From: Undaria pinnatifida | Taxonomy: Eukaryota; Sar; Phaeophyceae; Laminariales; Alariaceae | Length of the DNA stretch: 64,000 bases | Direction of reading: 5' to 3' | NCBI GenBank assembly: GCA_012845835.1 | Contig: JABAKD010000013.1 | Span: 2,522,415-2,586,414 of the forward strand | In this document: piece after piece, positions 9,278 to 19,001 of the stretch | Position numbering within the stretch: the stretch's first letter is position 1 | How the letters are laid out: the number at the start of each line of letters is the position of its first letter | The notes under the pieces: generated by a model | Database searches by the model: none | Told to the model about the DNA's origin: nothing | The model's input: only the letters and a program-made list of their open reading frames with translations | Translations under genes and position numbers: made by a program

Positions 9278-9937
9278 ATGCTGCTCGCGGGCGAGAAGCT
9301 GATCCCCACGTGGCGTGCCGGGGGTCGTGTTTTGTGGCCGGCCCTGTGCGCTTCGTTCTGCCTCTCGACTCGCGCGTCAGAAATGTTCGCGGAAACCCGG
9401 TTACGAGTTCACGAGACTTATTGTTTGCGGCGTGCTGATATTGCCTTCTTTCGCGGAAATATTCAGCTTACTGTTGCGCAGTTGTCAACCGTGGATCATG
9501 TTGAGGTTCGGTTTCGCGGATCGAAGGGTGACCAACTGCGGAAAGGGGCGGTTGTCACGCGTGTGCGAAAGAGTCCGTCGATGCGCGTGGGGGAAGGTGG
9601 CGGCGCCGTCGACCTAATGATCGAATTGATCTCTTGTTACTTGTTTCTTCCCTCTTTGTCCACCTTGGTTGCGTGTGGCGTTGGTAAGGGCAGATGGTCC
9701 ATGTGGACACAACATCAAGCGACGGTAGCTTTGCGGAAAGTGGTTGCGTTGGCGGGTGTGCGTGCGGAGGAGTACGCCTTGTACTCCCTGGGGATTGGAT
9801 TCGCAACGCACTTGTCGGCAGGGGGTGAAACACCGGCGATGTTGCAGCGAGAGGGCGAATGGGCGTTGACTAGTTAGGCCAACGCGGAATTACAAAGAAG
9901 TGTGTTATCCCGTGTGCACTCTACGACTCGCGGGTAG
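9278..9937 (+). pseudogene. Tyrosine recombinase of the Ngaro-like element, inactive
   Basis: A 199-codon frame (9278-9877) aligns by eye with the catalytic domain of DIRS/Ngaro recombinases: box I Arg in TRASEMFAE (~9370), then YSLGIGFATHLSAGG (~9775) where the family has an H-x-x-R motif, then LQREGEWALTS and a TAG at 9875. The His and second Arg are replaced (Y and G). The stop falls before the position of the nucleophilic Tyr. Reading through, the frame goes on about 20 codons. The enzyme would have integrated circular cDNA; this copy cannot. Confidence 0.75.
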
Positions 9938-9998
9938 AGGGGGGCGGGGGGGGTGGGACTACATTCGTATTACGGGTCAACTACCAGTTTGTGCTGGA

Positions 9999-10170
9999 GG
10001 CTGGCGTCGAGAGTTCGATGTTGCCAGTTTGGTTGGGAGTTGACTCGTGAATACGGATGTTAGCGTGGGGTTGCCGGCGGGGCAGCCCCGAGGTATTCCC
10101 ATCTCCAACCCCCCACTCCGGGCGGCGGGTTGCGCATCAATATAATACAACTTCGAAAGCAAAGTGCGAA
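9999..10170 (+). repeat. Split direct repeat B1
   Basis: The 172-bp repeat matches 10938-11108 (GGCTGGCGTCGAGAGTTCGA at the start, CATCAATATAATACAACTTC near the end). It directly abuts A2. Confidence 0.85.
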
Positions 10171-10387
10171 GCAGAATATTATCGAAGTATGAGAAAATAT
10201 GGGTTTTGTACGTACGTGCGGAGTTTGACCGATCACATCAATGCGGTACTTCATAGTCGTATGAGCGATAGCATTGGGTACACCTGGCCCAGCTGTGTAG
10301 GCGACGACCTCCACGCGGATCGCGTAGGGGAGCAGAGTCAGAGCTACAGGTCCAAGGTGTGATAATACAGACAAGTTTAAGTTCCCA
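10171..10387 (+). repeat. Split direct repeat A2
   Basis: This matches A1 and begins with the same GCAGAATATTATCGAAG at the B1 junction, as expected for the internal B1-A2 join of this element class. Confidence 0.85.
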
Positions 10388-10937
10388 CCCACCCGCCCGT
10401 GCTTTTGAGGGAGTCAGTGGAGGGGAAGTTAATCGGTGGCAGTAACGTTGCGCGTGTTTGTTTCTGTTTTTGTAAACGTACCCGTTTTCGCTGAAGATGC
10501 GGCGGGGTTTCGTAGATTGCGCAGGTTTTCGGTGGGTGCTAGCCGCATCAGTGTTATAGCGTGGTACAAGGGGTGTTCGTTGTTGTGTTTTTTTTCAGCA
10601 TGTGTAATATCTGGGTGATACTATCCTCCGTGCGGTGGGTTTACGTTTGACTGTTTTACGCAGATATTATGGTGATAGTTAACAGCAAACGTTGTGGCAG
10701 CGTTGTGGCAGTGCATCGATCGGCTCGAATTTAGCGCGCAATCTGAAAGTGTGGAAGAGGGGAGTTATCCGTATATTGGCAAGTAAGTGCATTTGTTTAA
10801 TGTGAATGGTTTGTGCAGGCGTGGATAATATATATTACACGCGTGTGTACGTTTAGTTTTTTCATATGCTGCACGTTATAGGCGGTTGCCTCGTATGTCT
10901 TCTTCGAGTTGCCAACGATTGTTCGTCGTTGGTTGTT
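10388..10937 (+). other. Spacer between A2 and B2, no gene
   Basis: This holds 550 bp of T/G-rich DNA with a short direct repeat (CGTTGTGGCAG twice near 10690). It has no convincing frame and belongs to the element, as B2 closes it on the right. Confidence 0.6.
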
Positions 10938-11108
10938 GGCTGGCGTCGAGAGTTCGATGTCGCCAGTTGGGTTGGGAGTTGACTCGTGTATACGGATGTT
11001 AGCGTGGGGTTGCCAGCGCGGCAGCCCCGGGGTATTCCCATCTCCAACTCCTGTCTCCGGCGGGGGGTTGCGCATCAATATAATACAACTTCGAAAGCAA
11101 AGTGCAAA
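10938..11108 (+). repeat. Split direct repeat B2, right end
   Basis: The copy of B1 ends at AAAGTGCAAA. From 11109 the sequence (GTATCTATTTC) belongs to the interrupted host repeat. Confidence 0.85.
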
Positions 11109-11340
11109 GTATCTATTTCTTTTAATTAGCGATGTCAGAAAATAATCGTATCTACATGATGATTGTACCTATCGATTGAAATATTCGATGTTTCGATCCA
11201 TGTACAATAACAAATTATAAAGCCTTTAACACGTTGCTTACTACACCTGAGAACTTCGTTGCATACTACATGTGACAACAAACCTTCTAGAATAAAATAC
11301 GTTACCAGGCGCGTGTCTTCTTGCTGCAACCGTCACATTT
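11109..11340 (+). repeat. Dispersed ~380-bp repeat, right part after the insertion
   Basis: It continues the repeat broken at 5217: GCGATGTCAGAAAATAAT, then TCGATCCATGTACAATAACA, then CAAACCTTCTAGAATA. It aligns with 15388-15580 and with the reverse complement of 34.8-35.1 kb. Confidence 0.75.
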
Positions 11341-12625
11341 GTCCTCTAAAGTTTCTGCGCACATATTGAAATGCTCGCCCCCCCCCCCCGCCCCCCCGCC
11401 CCGATCCCTCTTGTTCAAACGCATCACCTGAAATCAAAATCGACCGGAGTAGTAAGCACTACCAGCCGGCTGATTCATCTCATTATCCATCTAGCCATCC
11501 ATGCCGTAGCTCCAACTTATCTCCGCCCTCCCCCCCCCCACCCTTTTTGTTCCCCGCCCAGTTCGTTTAAACGCCCCACTTACAATCGAAATCGGCCAGA
11601 GTAATAAACACTTCTAAGCAATTGATATCACGTCATTATCTTTCTAGCCATCTTTGACGTAGCTTTCATTTATCCCCCCTTCCACCCTCCAACGCCCCCT
11701 CCTTCCCCACACGCTGAATGATCGCCTAGACCCAGCAACGCGCGTATAGCAAGCCCCTACATATATGATTAATACGCGCAATCGGAGGATCACACACAAT
11801 GTTGCGAACATCAGTGTCGACCAAATACTTGATTTTCATGTTATATGTGACCTAAACCTCTTGAAAACCCTCCCCCCCCCCCCCCCCCCCAACCCCCCGC
11901 CTTTTTTTTTTTTTTTCCCTCGTTTTCCTCTTGCTTAAACGCCCCACCAAATATCGAAATCCGCCAGAGTAATAAACACTTCCACGCCCTGGATATCGCC
12001 TCATTATCGTTCGGAGCCGTCCATGCCGCTGCTGCAATTCCCACCCACCCCCGCCCCCAACGCCCCCTCTTTCCCCACCACCCGCACCATCGCCGAGATC
12101 TAGTACCACGCGTATAGCAAACCCCTACATCTATGCGACCTAAAGCCCTCCTCCCCCGCCCCCTGCCCCCCCCGGCACATTTCCCCCCCCCTCCTCCACA
12201 AGAGAGACTTACAGTTTCCACGCACAAATTGACCTGCCCCACCCGTCCCCTCCCCCCCCTCCCCCCCTCCCGCCCCCCTTTTGATCAAGATCAGGCCCCC
12301 ACGTCCTTCAAAACTCCGCTCCCCCTTCATCGGCATTCGACTTACAGTATTCACTTGATAAACTAATGCATTTCCTTCCACAGCTGTCAGATTTTGTCCC
12401 CCTCAGAAACGGGTTTTATCGTTTCCGCGCACAGACTGCCTAACATCACCCTGTTGACCCTGATAGCTACACTGTAGTTGCAAGGGGAGTCGCCGACCTA
12501 TATCCTTAACGAGGACACACAACCCGAAATACGCGCGATCGGAGTATCACGCGCAGCTTACAAAGATGAGTTTCACAAATTTTTCGATCTCACAGCTGGA
12601 ATGTGTTTTAAAAATTTGAATATTG
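11340..12625 (+). repeat. C-run fold-back family, copy 1 (plus orientation)
   Basis: Conserved blocks alternate with C-runs: TTTCTGCGCACATATTGAAATG, GATATCACGTCATTATC, CCTAGACCCAGCA, a second and third set to 12250, CAGCTGTCAGATTTTGTCCC near 12382, GGGAGTCGCCGACCTATATCC near 12485, and the end block GATCTCACAGCTGGAATGTG at 12585-12606. Protein-like frames here are shadows of the homopolymers. Confidence 0.75.
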
Positions 12626-12765
12626 TGGTCTAGTACATAGAGATTGTCCGCTTGTGATCCTGGCGGCCTTCGCTGGTTTGAATACGGGTGTCATCGAAAA
12701 ACAAAATGATCCTCATTAAAAATCGATATTTATTTGTAAAAATAATAAAAAAGATACGTCGCCAA
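12608..12765 (+). repeat. tRNA-derived SINE, tandem copy 1
   Basis: ATTGTGGTCTAGTACATAGA (A-box-like), TTGTCCGCTTGTGATCC, GGTTTGAATACGGGTGTCATCG (B-box-like), A-rich tail with TGATCCTCATTAAAAATCG. Confidence 0.7.
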
Positions 12766-12870
12766 GTCACTTTGTGGTTTAGTAGGTAGACTGTCCGCTT
12801 TAAAACCTGATTTTCGTTCGTCGAATCCAGGTGTCATCGGGGGGAAAATGATCCTCTTAGGAAAAAACGG
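12766..12870 (+). repeat. tRNA-derived SINE, tandem copy 2
   Basis: TTTGTGGTTTAGTAGGTAGA, CTGTCCGCTTTAAAACC, CGTCGAATCCAGGTGTCATC, then the G/A tail. The A-box form AGTAGGTAGA is well kept. Confidence 0.7.
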
Positions 12871-13030
12871 TATAATAATGTACCTGGTATTTTTTATAAA
12901 AATTGAAAAACGTCAGCTGTGAGTACGACCGACTGAATGGTTGAAACTCAACTTTGCAAGCTGCGTGGTACATCTATGTTTCGCTAATATACAGTAGTAG
13001 TTGCACATAACAAAATAGTACTGGTAGATA
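12871..13030 (+). repeat. Degenerate fold-back end block between SINEs
   Basis: AAACGTCAGCTGTGAGTACG, GGTTGAAACTCAACTTTGCA and AGCTGCGTGGTACATCTAT match 18485-18590 and resemble the end block of the C-run family (GCTGTGAGATCG, GAAACTCATCTTTGCAAGC). It is a diverged subfamily. Confidence 0.5.
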
Positions 13031-13190
13031 CCACTGCGGCTGTGACATTGTGGTCTAGCATAGATAGGGTGTCGTTTTATAATCCTGACCTTCGCCGGTT
13101 TGAATCCGGGTGTCATCGGAAAAAAGTGTTCCTCATGAAAAATCGATACTTGCTATTAATATATCAATTATATTTGCAAAAATAAAATGA
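13031..13190 (+). repeat. tRNA-derived SINE, tandem copy 3
   Basis: GTGACATTGTGGTCTAGCAT, CGTTTTATAATCCTGACC, GGTTTGAATCCGGGTGTCAT (good B box) and a tail with CCTCATGAAAAATCGATAC. Confidence 0.7.
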
Positions 13191-13335
13191 ATACTTGTAT
13201 TAATGTGACGTTGTGGCCTAGTAGGTAGACTGTCCGCTTATAATCTTGATCTTCAGTGGTTCGAATCTGGGTGTCATCGAAAAAAAAAGGTGATCCCCAT
13301 AAAAAAATCGATATAGGTTTGTAACAAAAATCGAT
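13191..13335 (+). repeat. tRNA-derived SINE, tandem copy 4
   Basis: GTGACGTTGTGGCCTAGTAG, GTAGACTGTCCGCTTATAAT, GGTTCGAATCTGGGTGTCAT; both promoter boxes are near consensus. This is the best kept copy of the family in the window. Confidence 0.75.
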
Positions 13336-13338
13336 CAG

Positions 13339-13626
13339 GTGGAGCAAGAAATAAAAGAAAAGCTGGACCGTTCCGCAAGTAAGCTGGACCGTCCGACCTC
13401 GGAGATGCCAGGGATGCACCAACAACCGAGCGCTTTCAGCACAAAGATATTAGTAAGTGAGTCTATTTCTAAAGGCGTACCAGGTTTCCCTTCGGACGAA
13501 GTGACGCAAGGCCGCGCCGATTTTGTGCCGCAATGCCTTGGCCCGTTCCCCTACGATGGTGGTGAATATGGAGCTATGCGTCACAATGTTCATGGTTCGT
13601 TCGGGTTGATGAACCTGAAGGTATAG
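13339..13626 (+). CDS. Unassigned 95-codon ORF
   Basis: This open frame begins with a GTG (no ATG at its head) and ends TAG at 13626. The first 25 codons are charged (Glu/Lys/Arg); then come Pro/Gly-rich stretches. It may be an exon or a TE remnant. No family is recognised and no splice sites stand out. Confidence 0.2.
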   Translation: MEQEIKEKLDRSASKLDRPTSEMPGMHQQPSAFSTKILVSESISKGVPGFPSDEVTQGRADFVPQCLGPFPYDGGEYGAMRHNVHGSFGLMNLKV

Positions 13627-13800
13627 TCTAATGATGCATGTGATGTCTCAGCCTAACTGGCACGTACCATACCTACGTTTAAAGTGTACCGCAGCGGCGA
13701 CTTTCGTGTACCCGGCGTAGTTGTACGTTAATTCGGGTGCAGCATACAATAAAAAAAGCGGAACATTTTGGTGATTGCGCTCAGCACATTTGGTGCGTGC
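13627..13800. other. Nothing recognised
   Basis: Short unique-looking stretch between the ORF and the next C-run repeat copy. Confidence 0.3.
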
Positions 13801-14665
13801 AGCAGTACAGCATTCCACTACTACCATAATCCGCCAGATTAATAAACACTTCACGCACAGGATATCACTTCATTATCTCTCGAGAGCCATCCATGCCGCT
13901 GTGTTCCCCCCCCCTCCCCCCGTGCCTCCAACGCCCCCTTCTTCCCCATCACCCTCACCATCGCCTAGACCTAGCACCACACGTGTAACAAACCCCTCAC
14001 CTGAAGCCCTTCCTTCCCCCCCCCCCCCCTCCCCCGCCCCGCCCCCCCGCCCCCCCCCGCCCCCCCCCCACCTCCCCCCCCCCCCCCCCCCAGCCCCCAA
14101 CCCATCCCAACCCCACCCCCTCGAACACTCCACCCTCTCTTTACTCACTGATTGTACGACTTACCCCAGGATATACATGATAAACTGATGCATTATTTCC
14201 AAAACCGTCACATTTATCCCCTCAAAATAGTGTACAGTTTCCACGCACATATTGAGCTGTCCCCCCCCCCCCCCCCCCCGCCCCAACCACCCCCCCCCTC
14301 CAAACCCGCTCGCTTTTGATCAAAACCAGGCCCCCACGTCCTTCAAAACCCCGCCTCTCCCCCTCACCGGTTATTTGACTTACAAGATTCACTTGATAAA
14401 TGGATACATTTCCCTTCACAGCTGTCAGATTTTGTCCCCCTCAGAAACGGGTTTTATAGTTTCCGCGCACAGACTGACTAAAGTCATCCTGTTGACCCTG
14501 ATAGCTACACTGTAGTTGCAAGGGGAGTCGCCGACCTATATCCTTAATGAACACACCCAACTCGTAATGCGCGCGATCGGAGTATTACACACAGCTTGCA
14601 AAGATGAGTTTCGACGAAATCTTCGATCTCACAGCTGGAGTGTATTTTCATTTTTTATAATAATA
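13800..14665 (+). repeat. C-run fold-back family, copy 2 (plus orientation)
   Basis: Blocks: CGCCAGATTAATAAACACTT, GAGAGCCATCCATGCCGCTG, CGCCTAGACCTAGCACCAC, GATTGTACGACTTACCCCAG, GTTTCCACGCACATATTGAG, CCCCCACGTCCTTCAAAAC, CAGCTGTCAGATTTTGTCCC, GGGAGTCGCCGACCTATATC and the end block TCACAGCTGGAGTGTATTTTC. C-runs of 8 to more than 20 separate the blocks. Confidence 0.8.
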
Positions 14666-14791
14666 CCACTAGCGACCACGCGTAAAAAAAATGCGTGAAT
14701 GTAGTACGTGCACGGTTTTCATATTTGCGAGTAAACTCAATATTTCCCCTCCCGACCTCGAAAGCAGACCTCGATCCCCCCAGGTGATTGA

Positions 14792-14887
14792 GTTAGGGTT
14801 AGGGTTAGTAAGGATTGAGTCAGGGTTAGGTTTAGGTTCTGGGCCAGGGTTAGGGTTAAGGTTAGGGTTAGGGTTGGTGCTAGGGTC
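14792..14887 (+). repeat. Degenerate interstitial telomere-like tract
   Basis: GTTAGGGTTAGGGTTAGT then variants (CAGGGTTAGG, GGTTAAGGTTAGGG). About ten TTAGGG-like units in 96 bp are interrupted by substitutions. Confidence 0.75.
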
Positions 14888-14949
14888 CGCTCTGGGGTCG
14901 GGTTGGTCTGGGCACGACAACCGTCGTTCCGTGCGGACCTGCACATAGG

Positions 14950-15340
14950 GAGCCGCAATACATATATCGCTAACGAATATGGGTGCAAAAATATAAAACT
15001 TTGACGAACGGGCAAATTCGCGGGGACTGACTACTAGTAGCTCGGGCGGTGGCCTCCGTTCATTGTCGTCGAGTGGTATGTCGACCTGGAGGTGGACGAA
15101 CCCATCAATACTGCTGTCACACTACCCACAGCAGTGCAGCAGGCCACTATATAACGCCTTCGGGATGCGATTTGCTTGGAATACCGTGCGTGTCGCAACT
15201 TGAAAAGAAAAAATAAAACACTCCTAGCAAGCTACTGCAACAGCACCTCGGGAGGTGTTTGCATTTTTGGTGGGAAAAGAGGACGGACGTCGGTGGAAGT
15301 TTACGACAAAAATGAACTTTCTCCGTGTGTGTGGCGTTTG
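14950..15340. other. No gene recognised
   Basis: There is no convincing exon. It contains the short palindrome-like ACCTCGGGAGGTG (15246-15258) and leads into the ~380-bp repeat at 15.34 kb. Confidence 0.3.
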
Positions 15341-15600
15341 CCGTTTGCCATATATACATCACCTCGCCTGTTGTATTTGACAATACGTATCTCTTTCTTA
15401 TAATTATCGATGTCAGAAAATAATGGTACCTACAAATATTCTATAAAATATTCTAGCTTTCGATCGATGTATCATACAACAACAAACTATGAAGATTTAA
15501 CACGTTATTTACTACACTTAAAGACTGGGTTGCATGCTGCATCTAACATCAAACCTTCTAAAATAGTAAACATTACAAGCCAGATGATATAAAGGGACGT
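15340..15600 (+). repeat. Dispersed ~380-bp repeat, uninterrupted (empty site)
   Basis: CACCTCGCCTGTTGTATTTG, then ACAATACGTATCTCTTTC, then ATCGATGTCAGAAAATAATG run without a break. The same two blocks are 5.9 kb apart around the Ngaro-like element (5217 and 11109), so this paralogue shows the site before insertion. Confidence 0.8.
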
Positions 15601-17455
15601 ATTATTGCTTCAATCGTCAGGTTTGTCCCCTTTGAGGATATATAGTTTCCGCGCACATATTGACACGTCCCGCCCCCCGCCCCCCGCCCCCCCTCCCCTC
15701 CCCCACCACTGACCCCTCTTGTTCTTTATAAAAAACCCAACCCTTCCCCCCCGCCCCTCCGTCCCCCGATTCCTCCCCCCTTCCGCCTAGTTTGTCCAAA
15801 TGCCCCACTCACAATCAAAACCGGCCTGAGTAATAAACACCTATACGCAGTTGATATCACGTCATTAATTTTCTGACCATCCATGACGTAGTTTTCAATT
15901 ATTTTCCCCCCAACCCCCCCGTCCCCCCCCCCCTCCAGCGCCCCCTCTTTTCCGACCACCTGCACGATCGCCTAGACCTAGCACCACGCGTATAACAAGC
16001 TGCTACATATCTTTGATCTCACAGCCGAAGTGTATTTGAATATTATTTGTGACCTAAACCTCCAAAAAAATCCCCCCCCCCCCTTCCCTCTTGCTCTCCC
16101 TTACTCAAACGCCCCACCAAATATCGAAATCCGCCACATTAATAAACACTTCACGCACAGGATATCGCCTCATTATCTTTCGAGAGCCATCCATGCCGCT
16201 GTGTCCCCCCCCCCCCCCCGCCTCGAACACCCCCTTCTTCCCCATCACCCGCACCATCGCCTAGACCTAGCACCACTCGTATAACAAACCCCTCACCTAA
16301 AGCCCTTCCTCCCCCCCCCCCCCCTCCCCCGACCCCCCCCCCCCTCCAACGCCCCCTCTTTTCCGACCACCTGCACGATCGCCTAGACCTAGCACCACGC
16401 GTATAACAAGCTGCTACATATCTTTGATCTCACAGCCGAAGTGTATTTGAATATTATTTGTGACCTAAACCTCCTAAAAAATCTTCCCCCCCCACCCCCC
16501 CCCCCCCCTCTTGCTCTCCCTTACTCAAACGCCCCACCAAATATCGAAATCCGCCACATAAATAAACACTTCACGCACAGGATATCACCTCATTATCTTT
16601 CGAGAGCCATCCATGCCGCTGTGTCCCCCCCCCCCCCCCGCCTCGAACGCCCCCTTCTTCCCCATCACCCGCACCATCGCCTAGACCTAGCACCACACGT
16701 ACAACAAACCCCTCACCTAAAGCCCTTCCCCCCCCCCCCCCTCCCCCCCGCCCCCACACCCCCCACCTCCCCCCCAACCCATCTCAACCCCACCCCCTCG
16801 AACACTCCACTCTCTCTTTACTCACTGATTGTACGGCTTACCCCAGGATATACATGATAAACTGATGCATTATTTCCAAAACCGTCACATTTATCCCCTC
16901 AAAATAATGTATAGTTTCCAGGCTCATATTGAGCTGCCCCACACGCCCCTCCCCCCCCCCCCCCCCCGCCCCAACCCCCACCCCCCCGCCCCCAATAATA
17001 TACTGGTGCCAAAACCGTCAGATTTATCCCCTTGAAAGGATTTATAGCTTACATGCACAAATTGCGCCCCCTTCCCCCCCCCCCCCCCCCCCCCTCGAAA
17101 CCCGCTCGCTTTTAATCAAAACCAGGCCCCCACGTCCTTCAAAACTCGCCCCCCCCCCCTCACCGGTTATTCGACTTACAAGATTCACTTCATAAAAAAA
17201 TACATTTCCCTCCACAGCTGCCAGATTTTGTCACCCTCAGAAACGGGTTTTATAGTTTCCGCGCACAGACTGACTTAAATCATCCTGTTGACCCTGATAG
17301 CTACACTGTAGTTGTAAGGGGAGTCGCCGACCTATATCCTTCACGAAGACACACAACTCGTAATACGCGCGATCGGAGTATCACACACAGCTTGCAAAGA
17401 TGAGTTTCGACGAATATCTTCGATCTCAAAGCTGGAGTGTATTTTCATTTTTTTT
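15600..17455 (+). repeat. C-run fold-back family, copy 3 (plus orientation) with internal duplication
   Basis: This has the same blocks as copy 2. A 411-bp tandem duplication is visible inside: TCCGACCACCTGCACGATCG at 15951 and again at 16362, each followed by the same ~340 bp up to the C-run. The end block TCAAAGCTGGAGTGTATTTTC lies at 17425-17446. Confidence 0.8.
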
Positions 17456-17794
17456 AATATATACTTCTAAGCATTCGTTTTGGTATTAAATCGGCTGGAT
17501 GGAGCAAGGTGTGACCTCCGGCAAAGCATGACCTCCGCGGACTACAGCGGATCTCCGCACGGAGGTTCCAAGCAATTCTCCGCCACCTTCCTCTGCCTCG
17601 GGTGCTTGTTGTGTTGGTATCTGAAATAATTGTGCTGCTTTGTCCCTTTTTCCTCTTACCGGTATGATGAACGATACCTCGTTGTGGGGTACGCTTATAC
17701 GTTGTTGGGCATGGCCGGCCACCCATGGGTGTGTTTTCCTGTCGTAAAATGTCTGGAAATATTATTTCATTTTTGAAAAATGTAAATATATTAT
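17456..17794. other. Spacer between two oppositely oriented fold-back copies
   Basis: 339 bp of different base composition separates copy 3 and its inverted neighbour. A 90-codon minus-strand frame (17726-17454) crosses it, Arg/Thr-rich and of no recognised family. It may be unrelated DNA caught between two insertions. Confidence 0.45.
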
Positions 17795-18360
17795 GAAAAA
17801 TGAAAATACACTCCAGCTGTGAGATCGAAGATTTCGTCGAAACTCATCTTTGCAAGCTGTGTGTAATACTCCGATCGCGCGCATTACGAGTTGTGTGTCT
17901 TCGTGAAGGATATAGGTCGGCGACTCCCCTTACAACTACAGTGTAGCTATCAGGGTCAACAGGATGATTTAAGTCAGTCTGTGCGCGGAAACTATAAAAC
18001 CCGTTTCTGAGGGTGACAAAATCTGGCAGCTGTGGAGGGAAATGTATTATTTTATGAAGTGAATCTTGTAAGTCGAATAACCGGTGAGGGGGGGGGCGCG
18101 AGTTTTGAAGGACGTGGGGGCCTGGTTTTGATCAAAAGCGAGCGGGTTTGGAGGGAGGGGGGGGGGGGGGGAAGGGGGCAATTTGTGCATGTAAGCTATA
18201 AATCCTTTCGAGGGGATAAATCTGACGGTTTTGCAAAAAAAAAAAAAAATGCCCCAGTTTATTATTCGGGGGGGGGTCGTGTGGGGCAGCTCAATATGTG
18301 CGTGGAAACTATACATTATTTTGAGGGGATAAATGTGGCGGTTATATATAGACTATAGCA
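17795..18360 (-). repeat. C-run fold-back family, copy 4 (minus orientation, G-runs)
   Basis: It starts with the end block AAAATACACTCCAGCTGTGAG and mirrors 17000-17450 block by block (GGGAGTCGCC reversed, then the G-run at 18154-18174). Together with copy 3 it makes an inverted repeat with arms of 500 bp or more around the 17.46-17.79 kb spacer. Confidence 0.8.
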
Positions 18361-19000
18361 AATATCTCAGCGCTTAGAGGGGAAAATCTTCACGGCCGAG
18401 CGGCATAAAACACCAGTGAGTATTGCGTAACCCCGGTGTGACGTTTTTCTGTGTACAACAGTAGTACAACAGCAGCAACTACATAAAAATTAAAAACGTC
18501 AGCTGTGGGCGCGGCCGTTGAATCGTTGAAACTCAACCTTGCAAGCTGCGTGGTACATCTATTCTAAAACACAGTAGTTGCACAAAATTTACGGAAGGTC
18601 ATTCGCGCATGTTATACATTTTTTTGGTCCTCATGAAAGGTAAAGGTCGGTGAGTCCCCTGGATGTTGTCAGGGTCAACAGTCCTGAATTGTAAATTCCA
18701 TAGTGTATACTAATCTAGAATCCGTGGCCACACAAAGGTGCTGGAGACCTGGGAGGGTCTGGAAAATCATAATCAAATCCCTTTTCGGCCGGGAAACACT
18801 ACGAGTTTCCACCTAAAAACACAAGAGACGAAGAAGGCACACTAGTAGTGGAATGAAGTCCGCTAGAAAACTACAGCACAAGTGAAACGAAATCAATGTG
18901 TCGTCAAATTGAACTACAGTGTAGTAGCAATATGGCCGCGGACACCTAGGTCCTGCTCAACGATGGCATAGAATCCCCCCGTTCGCACAACTGACCAATT
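18361..19000. other. No gene; fold-back fragment at 18480-18590
   Basis: Only the short diverged end block shared with 12871-13030 is recognisable. The rest shows no exon or RNA gene. Confidence 0.4.
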
Positions 19001-19001
19001 C

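Larger units (their letters stand above)
5218..11108 (+). mobile_element. Ngaro/PAT-like tyrosine-recombinase retrotransposon, decayed
   Basis: The 5.9-kb element has gag-like, RT-RNase H and tyrosine recombinase regions in that order on the plus strand. Its split direct repeats are arranged A1 (5218-5441), coding body, B1 (9999-10170), A2 (10171-10387), spacer, B2 (10938-11108). A1 and A2 begin GCAGAATATTATCGAAG; B1 and B2 begin GGCTGGCGTCGAGAG and end near AAAGTGC-AA. This arrangement defines the PAT/Ngaro branch of DIRS-type elements, which circularise and integrate through a tyrosine recombinase rather than an integrase. The 550-bp spacer between A2 and B2 is not typical. No target duplication is present. 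Frameshifts and stops interrupt all three regions, so this copy is dead. Confidence 0.85.
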
